Made by a program: the position numbers and the translations under genes. Positions 44,601 to 57,000 of a stretch of DNA of 64,000 nt are shown one piece after another. The DNA is from Haemaphysalis longicornis. Taxonomy: Eukaryota; Arthropoda; Arachnida; Ixodida; Ixodidae. The notes beneath the pieces were generated by a model that was given only the letters and a program-made list of their open reading frames with translations, did no database searches and was not told the DNA's origin. Location of the stretch: contig CM023454.1 of the NCBI GenBank assembly GCA_013339765.2, positions 38,120,950-38,184,949 of the forward strand, given 5' to 3'. Within the stretch, counting starts at the first letter, position 1; each line of letters begins with the position of its first letter.

Positions 44601-45535
44601 AGGTTATTGGAAAGCAAAATGACACCTGCAACATTTCCACATTCGACGTCACTTGAATTTTACAAGCGGCTCTACCAAGATTGAAACCAAAGATTCTGCA
44701 AGGCGTTATCTGGGATTCGCTGGAGCAGCATCCAGAACAAAGTAACACCGGCCACGGCTTGGCTAGAGTAGCGGACGGAGCCGCTGGAGCCCGGCGTGCG
44801 TCGGCGTAAGCCAAAGGGGAGGGGCTTCTTTTGAAGGGTGATACAGCGTAACCTAGCCATCATGACCTGCTACCTCGAGGCAACACCAACCGTGCGAAAT
44901 AAGAGAAGACGCCAAAAATGTTCGACATGTGAGCCTAGTGATACAGATTGACAGTAGTTAGTTTTGTAGGTTTGAGAATTGCCGAAAAGCTGTGACACCT
45001 TTTATAACGTTATTTATCATACTTTTATAACCAGATACTCCTTCATATTTTGTAATTTCTGTTAAAACACCATTGAATAGATATTCGGCAGTTCAGAAAG
45101 CCGAGTCCCATTCGAGGCCAGTAGTGCACAAACGGTAGCGTTTGTGTAACGCCAGATTTCTGTATGTGGTATCTACCATTTGTTATCGCGCCTGCCACCC
45201 AGTACTTGTCTGTCATTTTCTGAATGTCCACCTAATTTCATCGGGTCCGGTTAGCCCAGGAGGTCCTTTCGAAAGAGTTAATCCAGCCGTGCGATGGAAG
45301 CGCGGATTGGACGCGAAGCGACGCAAAATAGGCCCAAATCAACTACACTGAAGCAGACCACAAAACCAACCCGCCAACGCGGCCGGTCCTGTTACCAGGC
45401 ATGTGGGGTGGCCGAACGCAAGGTAGCCATTCGCCACTCCAATTACCCGCCCCCTTCCTAACCGCGTCAGGAGTTTCTATTCCCGCACGCCACGAAGGAA
45501 TCGTTCGCTGGTAGAGGTGGAAATATTAGTTTTAA
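44600..45535. other. Non-satellite interruption of the array
   Basis: The satellite phrases stop near 44.6 kb and resume near 45.54 kb. The intervening 0.9 kb is more GC-rich, with patches such as GGACGGAGCCGCTGG (44.77 kb) and GGCCGAACGCAAGG. It has short open frames without motifs. It is probably an inserted element that I cannot name; no terminal repeats or duplication were found. Confidence 0.5.
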
Positions 45536-48500
45536 AATGCGATTTTTCCCATGAAGGCTTCCGCGTGCATTGTGTCTCCTTAGAGCGATATGTGGCCGAA
45601 AGTGTCTGGGAACACAAAAGGTGCTTATACACCTAAATGTCTCACTCAAAAACGGTGGTTTTAAAAAAATGCGCCATGCCTCTAATGGCTCATGCGGGTG
45701 GCATAATGCCTTTCGGTTATTTTGAAGTTAAGAATAATTTATAACGTGAAACAGCACTCACACTTTCTAATATTTGGCCAGACGGACTAGGCGTGCATGA
45801 TGTCTCGTGGAAGGGGAATGTTCATTGAAGAGATAAGAGAAAAGAATAACCCAATAGGCCGAAAAACGTTATGGACAAACGCCATATTCTGACACTTTTA
45901 AGCGCGCCGTGTGTAGATAGGATATTCTTTGAGTCATATTGTCTAGACCATGTTTCGCAGTTGAAAACAAGGTAAAGTGAAAGGACCAGTAAAATAGGCA
46001 ATTATTGTTACGCTCAGTGGCCTACTCGTGCATGGTGTGTGGTTGAGTGGCATGTTTCCAAAGGGTCTGAGAACATATATTTTGTCGTAACGCCAAAAAA
46101 CACACTCAACTAGGCGACAATCGTAGGCTAAAAACCATGCCGTGTTTACAAATGCTCATCCGTTTCTTATTAAATTGGGGATCTTTTGCAGTTGAAGATA
46201 AATCAATATGCACAGAGCACTCAGTCGTGCCTAATGTTTATACAGCATGGCTTTAGTATGCATGGTAGCTTGTTGAAATGACAAGTGGCCAAAACAACCT
46301 TGGAACATCAAAATATTTAATGCGCCGTAAAATCCAGCTGAAATATACCTTGTTTTATGAGCGAAACTGTGCTTCGTCTACGCAGCTCATTATTTCGGCA
46401 TAACTTATAGGGGATATTAGGAAGTAGATGATATGCCAGAGCGTAAGGAGCACTCAACTATGTCATATCTTTTTGTGGGATGGATACGCCTGCATGCCGT
46501 GTTGTGAAGGAGCATGTAGCCTATAAAAGTTTGAAAGGAAAAAATACCAATTACGGAAGAAAATCTCATTAAACGACAGGTATGCCTTAACTTTAGACAA
46601 TGAAGCGTGTCCTGTGCGTGAAGGCTCATTCGTGTGGCACATTGTCTAGGGTATATTTAAAAGTGGAAGGTAATTCTAACGCAAAAGAGCAATAAACAAA
46701 GCCATTATTTTTCCCAGTAAGGCAAATGCGTGCATGGTGCCTCGTGAATGGACTATTACGCTTAAGGAATACGGGAAAAGAAATTCCCGTAACGCACAAA
46801 AACACAAAAATATGCCGCGATTCTAAAATTTTATGCGGCCACTTCGTCCACTGTATTTGGCACAGTGACTTGTATGACCCTAGTGTCTTTTGAAAATTGC
46901 ACGCTTCCTAAAGAGCGCTTCGGATTGCACAGAGAACTAAGTGTAAAACAATATATAAAGCAATGCCCTCAAATATGCTCTAATTTTAGGTGCTATGGCA
47001 TACGATTACATGGTGTGTCGATCAAGTACCGTGTTTTCTGTAGAAGTTGGGCAACATTGAAATTCTGCTCCACCCCAAGAACTGTTATTTTAACCATATT
47101 TTATACATGCGTAAGATTCAGGTTATGGATTTATGACATATTGCTGGGGTCTGCGGGATGGGAATATAGCTTCAATGCAAAAAAAGTGAACTCAAATATT
47201 TTGCTGATGCGTGATGGTGCAGTTCACATTGATGCTGTCTTAATTGTGCAACATGGTAACTAGCCGGTTCACGTTTGGCAATATAAAAAGTATGTAGGAC
47301 CCGAAAACATTCACTAAAACCTGCCCCCATTTTACAGAGGTTGACCCGACAAATGCATACACCGGCATGACTGCTTTTTAATGTCTAGAGATCTGCGGTA
47401 ATAGATATCGCTATAACGCAGGTCAACTCACTAAATAGACCTAATTCAAGGAATGAGGGCCTTAGCGCCCATTTTATCTCGTTCAAGTACCGTGTTGACT
47501 AAATAGCGTTTTCAAAAAACGATCTATTACATCTATATTTCGAAGCAAACAAAAAGTTATACATATTGGCTTCCCATGTGTATATGGCTTCTCTAAAGAG
47601 TCATATTGCATAGAGCGAACGCAAAGGAAGAGAGGAAAAGCATAGAAGTTAATGAGAACAAAGAGTGGTCGTTGAGTCGCCACTTAAGTGGGTGGGTTCA
47701 CCTTAGTCCAGCTGCCCTTGGGCATGGGCGTCAGCCATGCCACGGGTGTCGGGAAAGTCCCGGTTTGCATTGAGCTGCTCAGCAAACCCCACAACTGACC
47801 AGGGAAAAGACTGATGTTGGGGTTGCGCGATGAGATGGGGGATGTATATATCTGTTGGAAGTATTGCCAGAGAGGCAGAAGTGACATGTAATGTATTTTG
47901 GGTGGAACAAATTGAGTGGAGGTTCCATGTATTCAAATTGTGTTTTAAATTACTCCAAATTATCTTTTTCTCTATGTTTTGTTTAGGGCGAGGGTGTTAC
48001 AACGGTAGACGCATGTTGCAATATTATTCCGGATGTCGTGGCAGCCTAATGAAACCGCGGAAGCAGGGAGGATACCGGTAAATAAGCTACAAGGTCAAAA
48101 ACATTTGGGAATATGCCCTACTTCTAGAGAAAAAGTGATACGAGAACAAGGGGTCTTGCTGAAGTATACCAGCTTGTCAATACAGTTTTGAGAACAGCCA
48201 CATTACTTATAAGAAAGAAGCCAAACCAAATGTGCGACATTTTGCTGCAGGTGACCATTCCTTTTGTGTAGTGCCACAATTCTACAGAGGTCGATATGGC
48301 ATACAGTCCGGGGAGAATGAATGTGGTATATTCGGTTGACCTTTGTGGAGACTATGGGTAGTTGTATTGCCAAAACCACGCTGAAATATGCCCTTATAGT
48401 AGACATGATGGCCTGCCTGCACATTGTGCCTCTTTCAAGTAGCATGTTCCCAAACTCGCCCGAACATATTACGTCAAGTATACCCAAATTCACCTCCCTG

Positions 48501-49898
48501 TATTTTAAAGTGGTGGCCATTTTGTGCCCATAACATTGCTTGAAAACCAACAGTGGAGTAGGCGTCTGCCGAATGTGAAATACGGTATAACACCAATAAA
48601 AAAACCTTTTTGAAGTATGCAATACTCTATGCCTTGTAACATAAGCGTACCCTGTGTTTTGACCAGGTAGCATGTTCCGGAAACCTATTTCGTAAAGCAA
48701 CAATTACCTAGTATGCTTAAAATTCCCAATGACACCTGGTACCAATATGCATAAGTTGGCGTGCGTCTGAATATGGGGTAACAGCTGTGGCGTATTGCGT
48801 AGAGATCAACCTGACGCAATACGATGGACACCTATAACGTAAAAAAGACTGTGCCTTCAATGGCGGAGCTGTACACACGATGGCTTAGACGTATACGTTT
48901 TATCAATCTATCTGCATGTTGGCTAAACACTATTGGCTATATAAAACAATTATTAATCCAGAATTCGCTAGACCATTTTCACACCTTTACACTTGCGGAC
49001 GGGCCGCATGCATTCTGCTGCCTGAATTTGGCACATATCGTAGAGATCTGCGGCTCATAAAATGTGCTATAAAAGAAAAAAAACAGACTTGCATGATCCC
49101 CTTTTTTAGTCTACAATACACTACTAGTACATGGTGTCTTGTTAAAGTCGCTTCTTCCGCAACATACTTTAGGAATGTGAAAGCTACGTAGTACGCAAAG
49201 AATTCCAAGAAAAATCTGCCACAATTTACACATTTGGTTACAAATTTATGTAAAGTAGTTACAATGTGTTATAATGTTGAGCTCTGCGATATCTGCACTC
49301 AGATATAACACGAAAAACGCGTTTTATTATGCAGTAATTGTATCACAATAGCCTGCGTGTACATATTGTCTCCATCACTTTAAATGCCTGATGAGCACTT
49401 CAGCAATATGATTATAACGAATTCAACCCAAAATTCTATTCCAACTTGACACACTTCTTATAGTTGGCCGTGTCATTTCTATACGGTTCCCCGAATAGAC
49501 CATAATGCGATGGCACCTACACAACGCGAATCTAGCTACGTAGAATTGTTCCACCTACAATTTTATCTACAGTTCTATCTTGATAGCATGCGCATAGATG
49601 GCGTCAATATTAGGTACCTTCTTGTCTAAACAGCTTTGGAAACATGACGTGTATACGTGTATAAATTAGCCTAATCTTTGCACTCACCTTTTCAGCAATT
49701 TTACACGAGTGGCCAAGTCCATATCGCTGCTTGATTGTATCATTATGAGTACAGATATGTGGAACTTGAAATTAGGAATAATTTAAGCAATGCACTCATT
49801 TACGCCCCAGTAGAAGTCGCGATGGCACACCTGTGAAGGATGTCTCGCCGAAGCAGCATTGTAATCTACTTTGCCAACCATAACAATTGCAATATTGC
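45535..49898. repeat. Diverged satellite array, block 2
   Basis: The phrase around CATGATGTCTCGTGG recurs at 45796, 46031, 46261, 46493 and 46733, giving spacings of 235, 230, 232 and 240 bp. The other satellite phrases listed for block 1 occur in the same order between them. The right end meets family A copy 2 at 49899. One non-satellite patch lies at 47.65-48.0 kb. Monomers are strongly diverged, with some only traceable by two or three phrases. Confidence 0.85.
47650..48000. other. Non-satellite patch within block 2
   Basis: Between about 47.65 and 48.0 kb the satellite phrases are absent and the base composition is more balanced. The minus strand has overlapping frames of 67-77 codons across 47.68-47.94 kb. 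The tract includes GGCATGGGCGTCAGCCATGCC-ACGGG, which holds an inverted pair (GGCATGG...CCATGCC). I do not recognise a family; an inserted SINE-sized element is the simplest explanation. Confidence 0.45.
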
Positions 49899-50250
49899 CC
49901 CCGCACGGGGCACCTTGAGTAATCTTGGTGACGGTGTTGGCGACACCGCGGACCCAGAGCCCCCATACACACGCTGTAAGCGACCGTGGTAATGGATTTT
50001 AAGGTGAAAGGTAGAAGCCTCCAACGGTTGCCGTCAGAGCCCAGGTCAAGCTCTGGTGGATAGGCTACCGGTCTATTTACCTGGCAGGGAGCTCAACACC
50101 TCTTCAGCTCTAAGGGTAACGCTGACGGAAAAAGTATTCCCGTCCCCTGCTTTTACACATGCTTCATAGTTTTTTTCTTATTTCCCAAACCCAATGATCG
50201 GCCCCTTAAAAGCGGCTGTGCCGACCTATCCCATCCACCCCTTCCGACCA
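49899..50250 (+). promoter_or_regulatory. 5' UTR of family A copy 2
   Basis: H1 is kept unchanged (CCCCG/CGGGG, 49899-49910). H2 is CGGTG/CACCG with loop TTGGCGA (49932-49948), where copy 1 has CGGTA/TACCG. H3 is CAGAGC/GCTCTG (50035-50055), where copies 1 and 3 have CGGAGC/GCTCCG. H4 is decayed and no longer pairs. Two stems therefore differ from copy 1 by paired changes. Confidence 0.7.
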
Positions 50251-51380
50251 TGGCAAATAAAAAACCTGATAACTACCCACACTTCTTGGTAATTAAATCT
50301 TTTGAACAAACCAAGACTTTTGCATCACACTCCATGTTCATCATTTCGAAGTTCTTGGAAAGTGTTATATGAGAATCTTACAAAGGCAACAAGCAAAAAA
50401 CCGGCGAGATCTTGGTCCTGGTACACAATCAACAGCAGGCCACAGAACTCCTAAAGGAGACACGAATGGCCGAACTCAACATCAAGGTGACGCCCCACCG
50501 CAGCCTAAACAGCTGACAGCATGTGATCTCGGAGCCAGATCTAGCAAACAAGACCGAGGCCGAAATTCTTGCAGGCCTGAAAAGTCAAGGTGTGACGGCT
50601 GTCAGACGCATAACCATAAGAAGCAGCGATAAGTTAGTGCCCACAAAACATTTCATCCTGACAATTAATCATTCTGTCCTCCCCGACCACATCACTGCCG
50701 GTTCCATCCGGTGGTCCTTTGGAGTGGACATCCTAGACCCGCGGCATTGTTTCAAGTGCCAGTGGTTGGGCGTGGTACGAAATCGTGTCGGGACCAAATA
50801 ACCTCTGTCATGTGCACCCAACGTGACCATCGAACACATAATGGTAGTTCACAACAACTACTCTGCATTACTGTCAGGGCACACACGCGAGGAGTTTCAA
50901 CTTAAGAAGAAAATAATCAATTTCAAGGTCACAGAAAACATCACCTTGTTGGAGGCACGAAAGTGGTTCGTTTATTTTCCTCTGGGGAGATGCGCAGACG
51001 CGGCTCGCCGGGGTTAACAGCGGCGTCTGGTTTCAACTGTGACTTCGTTCACCGAGTTTGACCTGGTCTCTGCCCCGCTCCGCCCTCCACTGGGTTGCTT
51101 CAGGCAACCCAACCCGTCACCACGACGCTTGCTGAGGCAGCAGCGGTAGTGGTGCCAACCGTTTCTTTTGGGACCCACCACTGCCTTTCCGTCCTCAAGA
51201 GAATGGGAGGGTGGCGACAGGATGGACACCGGGAACCACGCATCAGCTCCATGCGCCACCGCGCCGCCCGGTCCACTTCTGGAGCCTTCAACATCCTCTG
51301 CGGTGGCGGTTGAAACGATGGGTTCGCGAAGGGTGTCCAAGTCGAGGGGCCCGGCCCGTCGGATACCCGCCCCTCCCCCC
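50250..51380 (+). pseudogene. ORF1 of family A copy 2, left part
   Basis: ATGGCAAATAAAAAACCTGA at 50.25 kb may be the start. The frame is lost at once and passes through 50.32-50.50 kb in fragments that correspond to copy 1 residues 20-80. The frame 50523-50801 (EPDLANKTEAEILAGLKSQ, VRRITIRSSDKLVPTKH) matches copy 1 residues 93-160. The first CCHC knuckle begins (HCFKCQWLG) but its histidine and last cysteine are lost. The remaining knuckles are unreadable, and a KKKIINFKVTENITL segment follows at 50.91 kb. Copy 3 interrupts the C-terminal part near 51.38 kb, and the last codons of this ORF1 reappear after 57.0 kb. Confidence 0.85.
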
Positions 51381-51651
51381 CACCGCACGGTGCACCTGGA
51401 ATATTAATGGTGACTATGAGCAGCGACACCGCGGACCCCGATCTGCCATGCATAAGCGGTGTACAACCGTGGCGAGGTGTTGAAAGGTGAAGGGTAGAAC
51501 TCGTAAACGGTGGCCGTCGGAGCCTTGGTCAAGCTCCGGCCTGTGGGCTTCCTGCCTCTCTACCAGGGATGCAGCTCCGGGACCTCTTTAACTACAAGGG
51601 TAAGGCCAAAAAAGAAAGTACCCCCATCACCCCGGTCTTATACTATAGCTT

Positions 51652-53030
51652 ATGGCATTCTCTAAACCCCCCAAACCAAATGATCGGGTCTTCAACAGGG
51701 TTCGCGCCGAAGTAACTTCCAAACCTCTTCTGAACATTGACCTCGGAAGCAATGACATCTTCACTCGCTTCCTTATTATGCAATCTCATAAAAAGGAAAC
51801 CCCAGAAGGAAAAAATCAGTCTTTCTTGTTGCAAAGTTTCTTGAAAGTGCTGCTGGAAAAACTACAAGGCGAAAAAAAACTTACTTGTTGGGATGTGCTG
51901 ATTGACGTCATCCACAAAGAGTTTGCCAATAACCTACCTTTAACAAACTAACATCGATGGTCTAGAAAATACAATCACACCTCACAGAACCTTAAACTCT
52001 TCCCAAGGCGTCATATCTGAACCCGGCCTAACCAGCAAACCGAAACCGACATGCTTGAACGACTGCGTGACGATGGGGAGAAAGAAGTCAGGCGCATCAC
52101 AATTAGACGAGATGGGATGAGATTAAAACAAAGCACGTAATTTTGACCTTTGACAGAACCCCACTACCAGAATCCGCGAAGGCAGGTTACTTCCGACGTG
52201 CCACGCACCCGTACGTGCCAAACCTACGCCGCTGCTACAAATGCCAGCGGTACGGGCACGGTACCAACTCTTGCCGAGGTAGACCAAAATGTGCAAAGCG
52301 TGGTCAACCTGACCATCTCGCCAACAACGGCGATGCAAACAACTTCACCGGCCCTAACTGGCATGGACCTCACGCAGCATATTCACGATCGTGCGAAACA
52401 TTCAAACAAAAAAAAACAAATCATCACATTGAAGGTCAATGAAAACATCACTTTCCGGAGGCCCGGAAGAGGTTTGCACTCGGCAGCTCGAGAAAGTACG
52501 CCGAAGCTGCTCGCCGGGGGGCGGAGCGGCGCCTGGTTTCGGCGGCGACGCTATACAGCCCAGCTGACTTGCTCCCGCGCTCGCCCCCCCCCCCCCCTCC
52601 CGAACGCTGCCTGTGGCAGCCGCCCCTGTCACCACTCCACTTGCTGGTCTTGCGGTGGTTGAGGTGGCCACTCATGCTGATGGGAGCGTAGCCACTCCTG
52701 TTCCTGACCCACAGGTCTCGAGCACATCGAGAGCCTGTGGATATGTAAACGGGGGGAACAGCCCACTCTCTAAATCTTGCCCCACCACCTGTCCTGCCCG
52801 TTGTACCAACGACGCCTTCGGCAATGGTGGCTGAAGAGAAAAGCGCGCTAAAGGGTGCTACATCCAGGTCCAGGGAGCCCAGTCTGTCGGGAACACCCAG
52901 GACATCTGGAGATGAGATGGACGTCGGGCCGTATCTGCCTGAATCGCAGCGCAAGGAACGGCTTCGACCGTCCCAAGCCAAAAGACAGGCCCAAAAAGCC
53001 CCTCCCAAGAGTACAAGCCCCGAGACATAA
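51652..53030 (+). pseudogene. ORF1 of family A copy 3
   Basis: The ATG at 51652 (MAFSKPPKPNDRVFN) opens a 99-codon frame ending at 51951. It represents the N-terminal part lost from the main frame of copy 1. Further pieces follow in other frames. The start of the RRM-like region is at about 51.98 kb (PHRTLNSSQGVIS). The frame 52143-52442 has LTFDRTPLPESAKAG and the first CCHC knuckle, which is intact (CYKCQRYGHGTNSC, about 52.23 kb). The second knuckle has lost one cysteine (CAKRGQPDH) and the third is degenerate. The proline-rich tail includes a long C tract (52.59 kb). It is inactive. Confidence 0.85.
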
Positions 53031-53069
53031 AACATAATTACACACTCATACACAACCCCAGTTGCTCTT

Positions 53070-55280
53070 AAATGGCTATAATAGGAAGACAAAATACCAT
53101 CCAATAGAACTTTACAGGCCTCCTTAAAAATCTAAATTATGTGTACGACCTACTGCTTGCCAACCAAACAAGTGTCACGTGCTTACAAGAAACACATTTA
53201 AACAGAAAACAACTTCCTCAACAATTATCTGGTTTAAAGAAAGGACAGAGATGGGTGCCGAACTTCTGCTTGTGGTGTGGCTATATTCGCAAACAATCCT
53301 AAGCAAGTCATCGAGTCACTCTGAGCACTGTCCTTGAGGCTGTTGCAATCCGAACGATAATCTTTCACAGGCTAATAACAATAAGCTTCATATACATCCC
53401 GCCTGATTAAAGGCTAACAAGGTCTGATTTCGAAACTGATAGATCAGTTACCTGAACCGTATATACTATAAGGTGAACTGAATGCACACACTCACTCTGG
53501 GGCTCTTCTCACACAGATGCGCGGGGGTGCCTAATTGAAATAGTCTTAACATCATCAGGAGCATGCCTATTTAACAAGAAACAGCCTATATACCATAACA
53601 TAGCACAGAACACTTTCTCACACCTAGACTTAGCTATCGGCTCAGCAGTTCTCTTCCCATCCCTTGAATGGGAGGTGGACACCGACCATTACGGTAGTGA
53701 TCACTTACCTACCTAACTGTCATATATAGGCCGAAACAGTTCCCCTTCCCACAAAAAGTTCAATAAAGTGAGATCTAATTGCAACACGTTCACAGAAACA
53801 TCTAAACTACACCACACATTCATAACACACCTACATATAGAGGAGGCAACCCCACTGGTCACGGCGCACATTCTTGATGCCAGTGAAAAGTCCATTCCGC
53901 AGGTCTCCAGTGCCCCACGCAAACAAAAGAGGCCCTGGTGGAACCAGGTCTGTAGGCAGGCACGAGAGGCCTAGAACAAGGCGTGGGGTATCCTTCGCCG
54001 ATACTTAACTTCTGATAACCTGATATCTTTCAAACGAGCGAAGGCCCAGGGCAAGCGTGTGGGCCGTCAGGCAAAGATGGATAGTTTGCGTTCCTTCCTC
54101 ACATCAATTAAACTCGCACACTGACTCACACAAATTGTGCACACGAATACGTAAGCTCAAAGGACAACAGACACACAACCTGCCCCTTGTTAGCACAACT
54201 GGGGACACGCTCGAAGAGCAGGCCAACACACTTGCACAACACTTCGAACATGTGTGCAGTTCAGCGCATTACACCAGCACTTTCATAAAATACAAAACAT
54301 CCCGTGAGAAGTCCTTGCGAGACAGTAATAAGTCGACCTCATCTTATAACACACCCTTGTCATTGCATGAGCTGGAGATCGCACTTAGTACTTGTAAACC
54401 TTCAGCTCCAGTCGCAGACAACATTACATACACTTCAACACTTGCACACAGACACACTTGATACCCTCCTTCACCTGTACAACAAAATTTTTCTTTCGGG
54501 GCACCTTCCAGGGTCATGAAGAGAGGCCATCGCAGTGGCCTTTCTGAAAGAGGGGAATGACCCTTCCTCTCCCGTAAGTTATCGTCCCATCACCCTGACA
54601 AGCTGCCTGTGTAAGCTGCTCCAGAAGATGATCAATAGGAGACTCATGTACTTAAAGTACAAAGGTCTATTCCACAGCTGCCAGGCTGGCTTCAGGGTGG
54701 GGCGATCTACCAACGATCAGCTGGTTGAGTTGGAATCTTATGCAAAAGAAGCCTTCATCCATAACCAGTATTGTATAACAAGTCTTCTTTATCAAAGAAG
54801 ATATGAAAAAGGCCTATGATACGGCCTGGTGGTACGGCATTTTGTGTTACTGCAGTCGTTTGGTGTCTCCGGGAAAATGCTGAACACCCTCGCTGCTACA
54901 TGTCGGAGAGGACCTTTCGAGTGAGTGTTGGCAGTGCTCTTTCAAATGTATACGTGCAGCAAAATGGCGTCGCTCAAGGTGGTGTACAGCTCCCTCAAAG
55001 AGCTGCACACTATTTATTGTTAGATGAACGCTCTCCGGAAGGCATTTCCACCAACAATTTTCTGTTCTATACTGTAGATGACGTTCAGATGTCTTTTAGG
55101 TGTTGTGATGTTTCAATTTGTGAACGTCAAGTCCAGTTTGGGGTGAAAAAACTTGCTGGCTGGGTGGACAGAAACGGTTTTAAACTGAAACGTGGAAATA
55201 TACTTGTGTTGTGTTCTCCCGCAAGCGCGGGATTCAGGCGGGCCTCCATATTACCCTTAATCGTGCATCTGTTCCTGTAA
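53070..55280 (+). pseudogene. Endonuclease and RT of family A copy 3
   Basis: The endonuclease is readable only in short pieces: LLKNLNYVY and CLQETHLNRK at 53.12-53.20 kb, and SHLDLAIGSAVLF at 53.62 kb. The RT linker and fingers span 53768-54461. SYRPITLTSCLCKLLQKM and AGFRVGRSTNDQLVE follow at 54.57-54.73 kb. Motif A is DMKKAYDTAW, readable only after a frame change at about 54.80 kb. Motif B is NGVAQGGV, with Pro changed to Ala (about 54.97 kb), and motif C is YTVDDVQMSF (55.07 kb), which keeps the aspartates. The frame ends at 55280. It cannot make an active enzyme. Confidence 0.88.
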
Positions 55281-55762
55281 AATAGGAGCAAACATTTTTA
55301 GGTGTCATATTTGAAGAAAAACTCATGTTAATTCCACACATAAATATCTTAAACACAACCGCCTAAAGACACTAAACACTCTCAAAGTCATCTCCCACCA
55401 ATCCTATGGTGCAGACAAACAACTCATGCTCTCTGTCTTTACCGCCTTAGTAGAGTCCTTGGTTAGACAACTATAGTGTCGTGAATGGGTCGGTATCAAC
55501 AAATGCACTAAACATTCTTAATCCAGTGCTCCACCTGCGCCTGCGCCTTGCGTCTGGTGCGTTCCGCACTAGCCCGGCCAAGAGTCTGTACGTTGAAAGC
55601 AACAAATGGTGCCTGGAACATCAACGAATATACATAGATTTATTATAACGTTTTAAGGCCTCACAATTGAATAACCATGCTTTTCAACCTCTCCGCAAAG
55701 ATACATCTGCAACCCAGCTATTCTCGAATCGTCCACCTGCTTCTTTGGCCTACTAACTTAGT

Positions 55763-56503
55763 GTGAGAGAGGAAGCCTTAGGTCTTTCTGTTGGGTTTTT
55801 AGATGTATGCACGTCATCAATGTTTGACGTTATGCTACCATGGCAACTGCAGCACGTCTGTTGTGATATTTATTTTATGAAAATGGATAAAAGCAGGGTA
55901 CCGAGTGCTCCGATTCTGCAGCACTTCTTATCCCTGCAGGATAAATATAAATGCACCGAATTTTACACTGATGCTTCTAAAACATCATCTACGGGGTCTT
56001 GCTCCGCTCATCGTCCTAACTTTAATTCTTGCAGAACCATGAGCGTACATACCACTATCTCCTCAGCAGAAGCCTATGACATTTTAATCACCGTTCAGCC
56101 CATTCTCCAAAAACAAATTCCTCCGTCCGTCATCTTTACAGACTCTTTGAGTATTGTGCGTGCATTGTCTTCACAAAGACCCAGAAAAAACCTCATTGTC
56201 AATCTTTTCTTTAATGCTATAATGTCCATATATGCTAAATATATTGAACTAAGTCTGTGCTGGGTTCCAGGCCATGCTGGAATCGCGGGGAATGAGACCG
56301 CGGATCGAATGGCTGCCGCTGCTACAATTGAAAATACAGTGGACATAACAACAATACGTTACACTGACCTAAAGCCATACATAAGGCAACACCTTCGCAA
56401 AACATGGCAAGCCGACTGGAGTACACGTACACACAAGTTACACCTAATAAAACCTCACCTAGGACGATACACTTCACACAACAGATTCATCGAAGTTGCT
56501 TAG
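55763..56503 (+). pseudogene. RNase H domain of family A copy 3, open over 246 codons
   Basis: This RNase HI-like domain would remove the RNA strand during reverse transcription. The reading frame is continuous for 246 codons and all four expected acidic positions are visible: FYTDAS (D70), SSAEAYD (E103), FTDSLSIV (D127) and GHAGIAGNETADRMAA (last Asp D181). The C-terminal linker (YTDLKPYIRQHLRKTW) follows. It is preceded by frame-broken sequence and followed by a stop, after which LLCRRGEGLSVLHAV and QCKALHTT-type sequence (56.57-56.65 kb) give the C-terminal knuckle. An intact domain in an otherwise dead element is expected by chance for a young enough insertion; no separate function is implied. 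Confidence 0.88.
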
Positions 56504-57000
56504 CTAGATTACGGATAGGCCACACGCACGTGACACACTCCCATCTGCTCACTGGATCCCCAAGTCTCCTGTGTACAGGCGTGGCGAGGGCCTATCCGTA
56601 CTTCACGCCGTCATTACATGCAAAGCACTCCACACCACAAGACGCAAGCACTTCTCTCAACTCTACAGACAACACATTCCACTACACAAAGCACTGATTT
56701 TAGTAGATGATCCTATGATTCCTCTACAACACACTTTTAAGTTTGGTAGTGAAATAAAGTTTTTACAACTTATTTATATAACCCTTAGTTTTCGCACCTA
56801 ATTTCATGCCATTCACTATCACACCCTGGCCTTTTACACCAGCCATCCTCATTGTCTCTTACTGATTTTACTGATTTTATTTTGCTTCTGTAGAGCAATT
56901 TTACAGTTTACAGCTCCTTCCGTCATACTTAACCATTGTTTTGGCACTCTTTGCCCTAGTTGGCCTTGCGCCATAAACATCCAACCATCACAATCATCAT

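Noticed and set aside
42005..49898. Frames of 60-166 codons in the satellite region
   Set aside because: They lie in diverged satellite monomers and are not conserved from monomer to monomer.
42005..49898. A CRISPR-like array because of regularly spaced repeats
   Set aside because: The period is over 220 bp, repeats are long and diverged without unique short spacers, and the sequence is eukaryotic.
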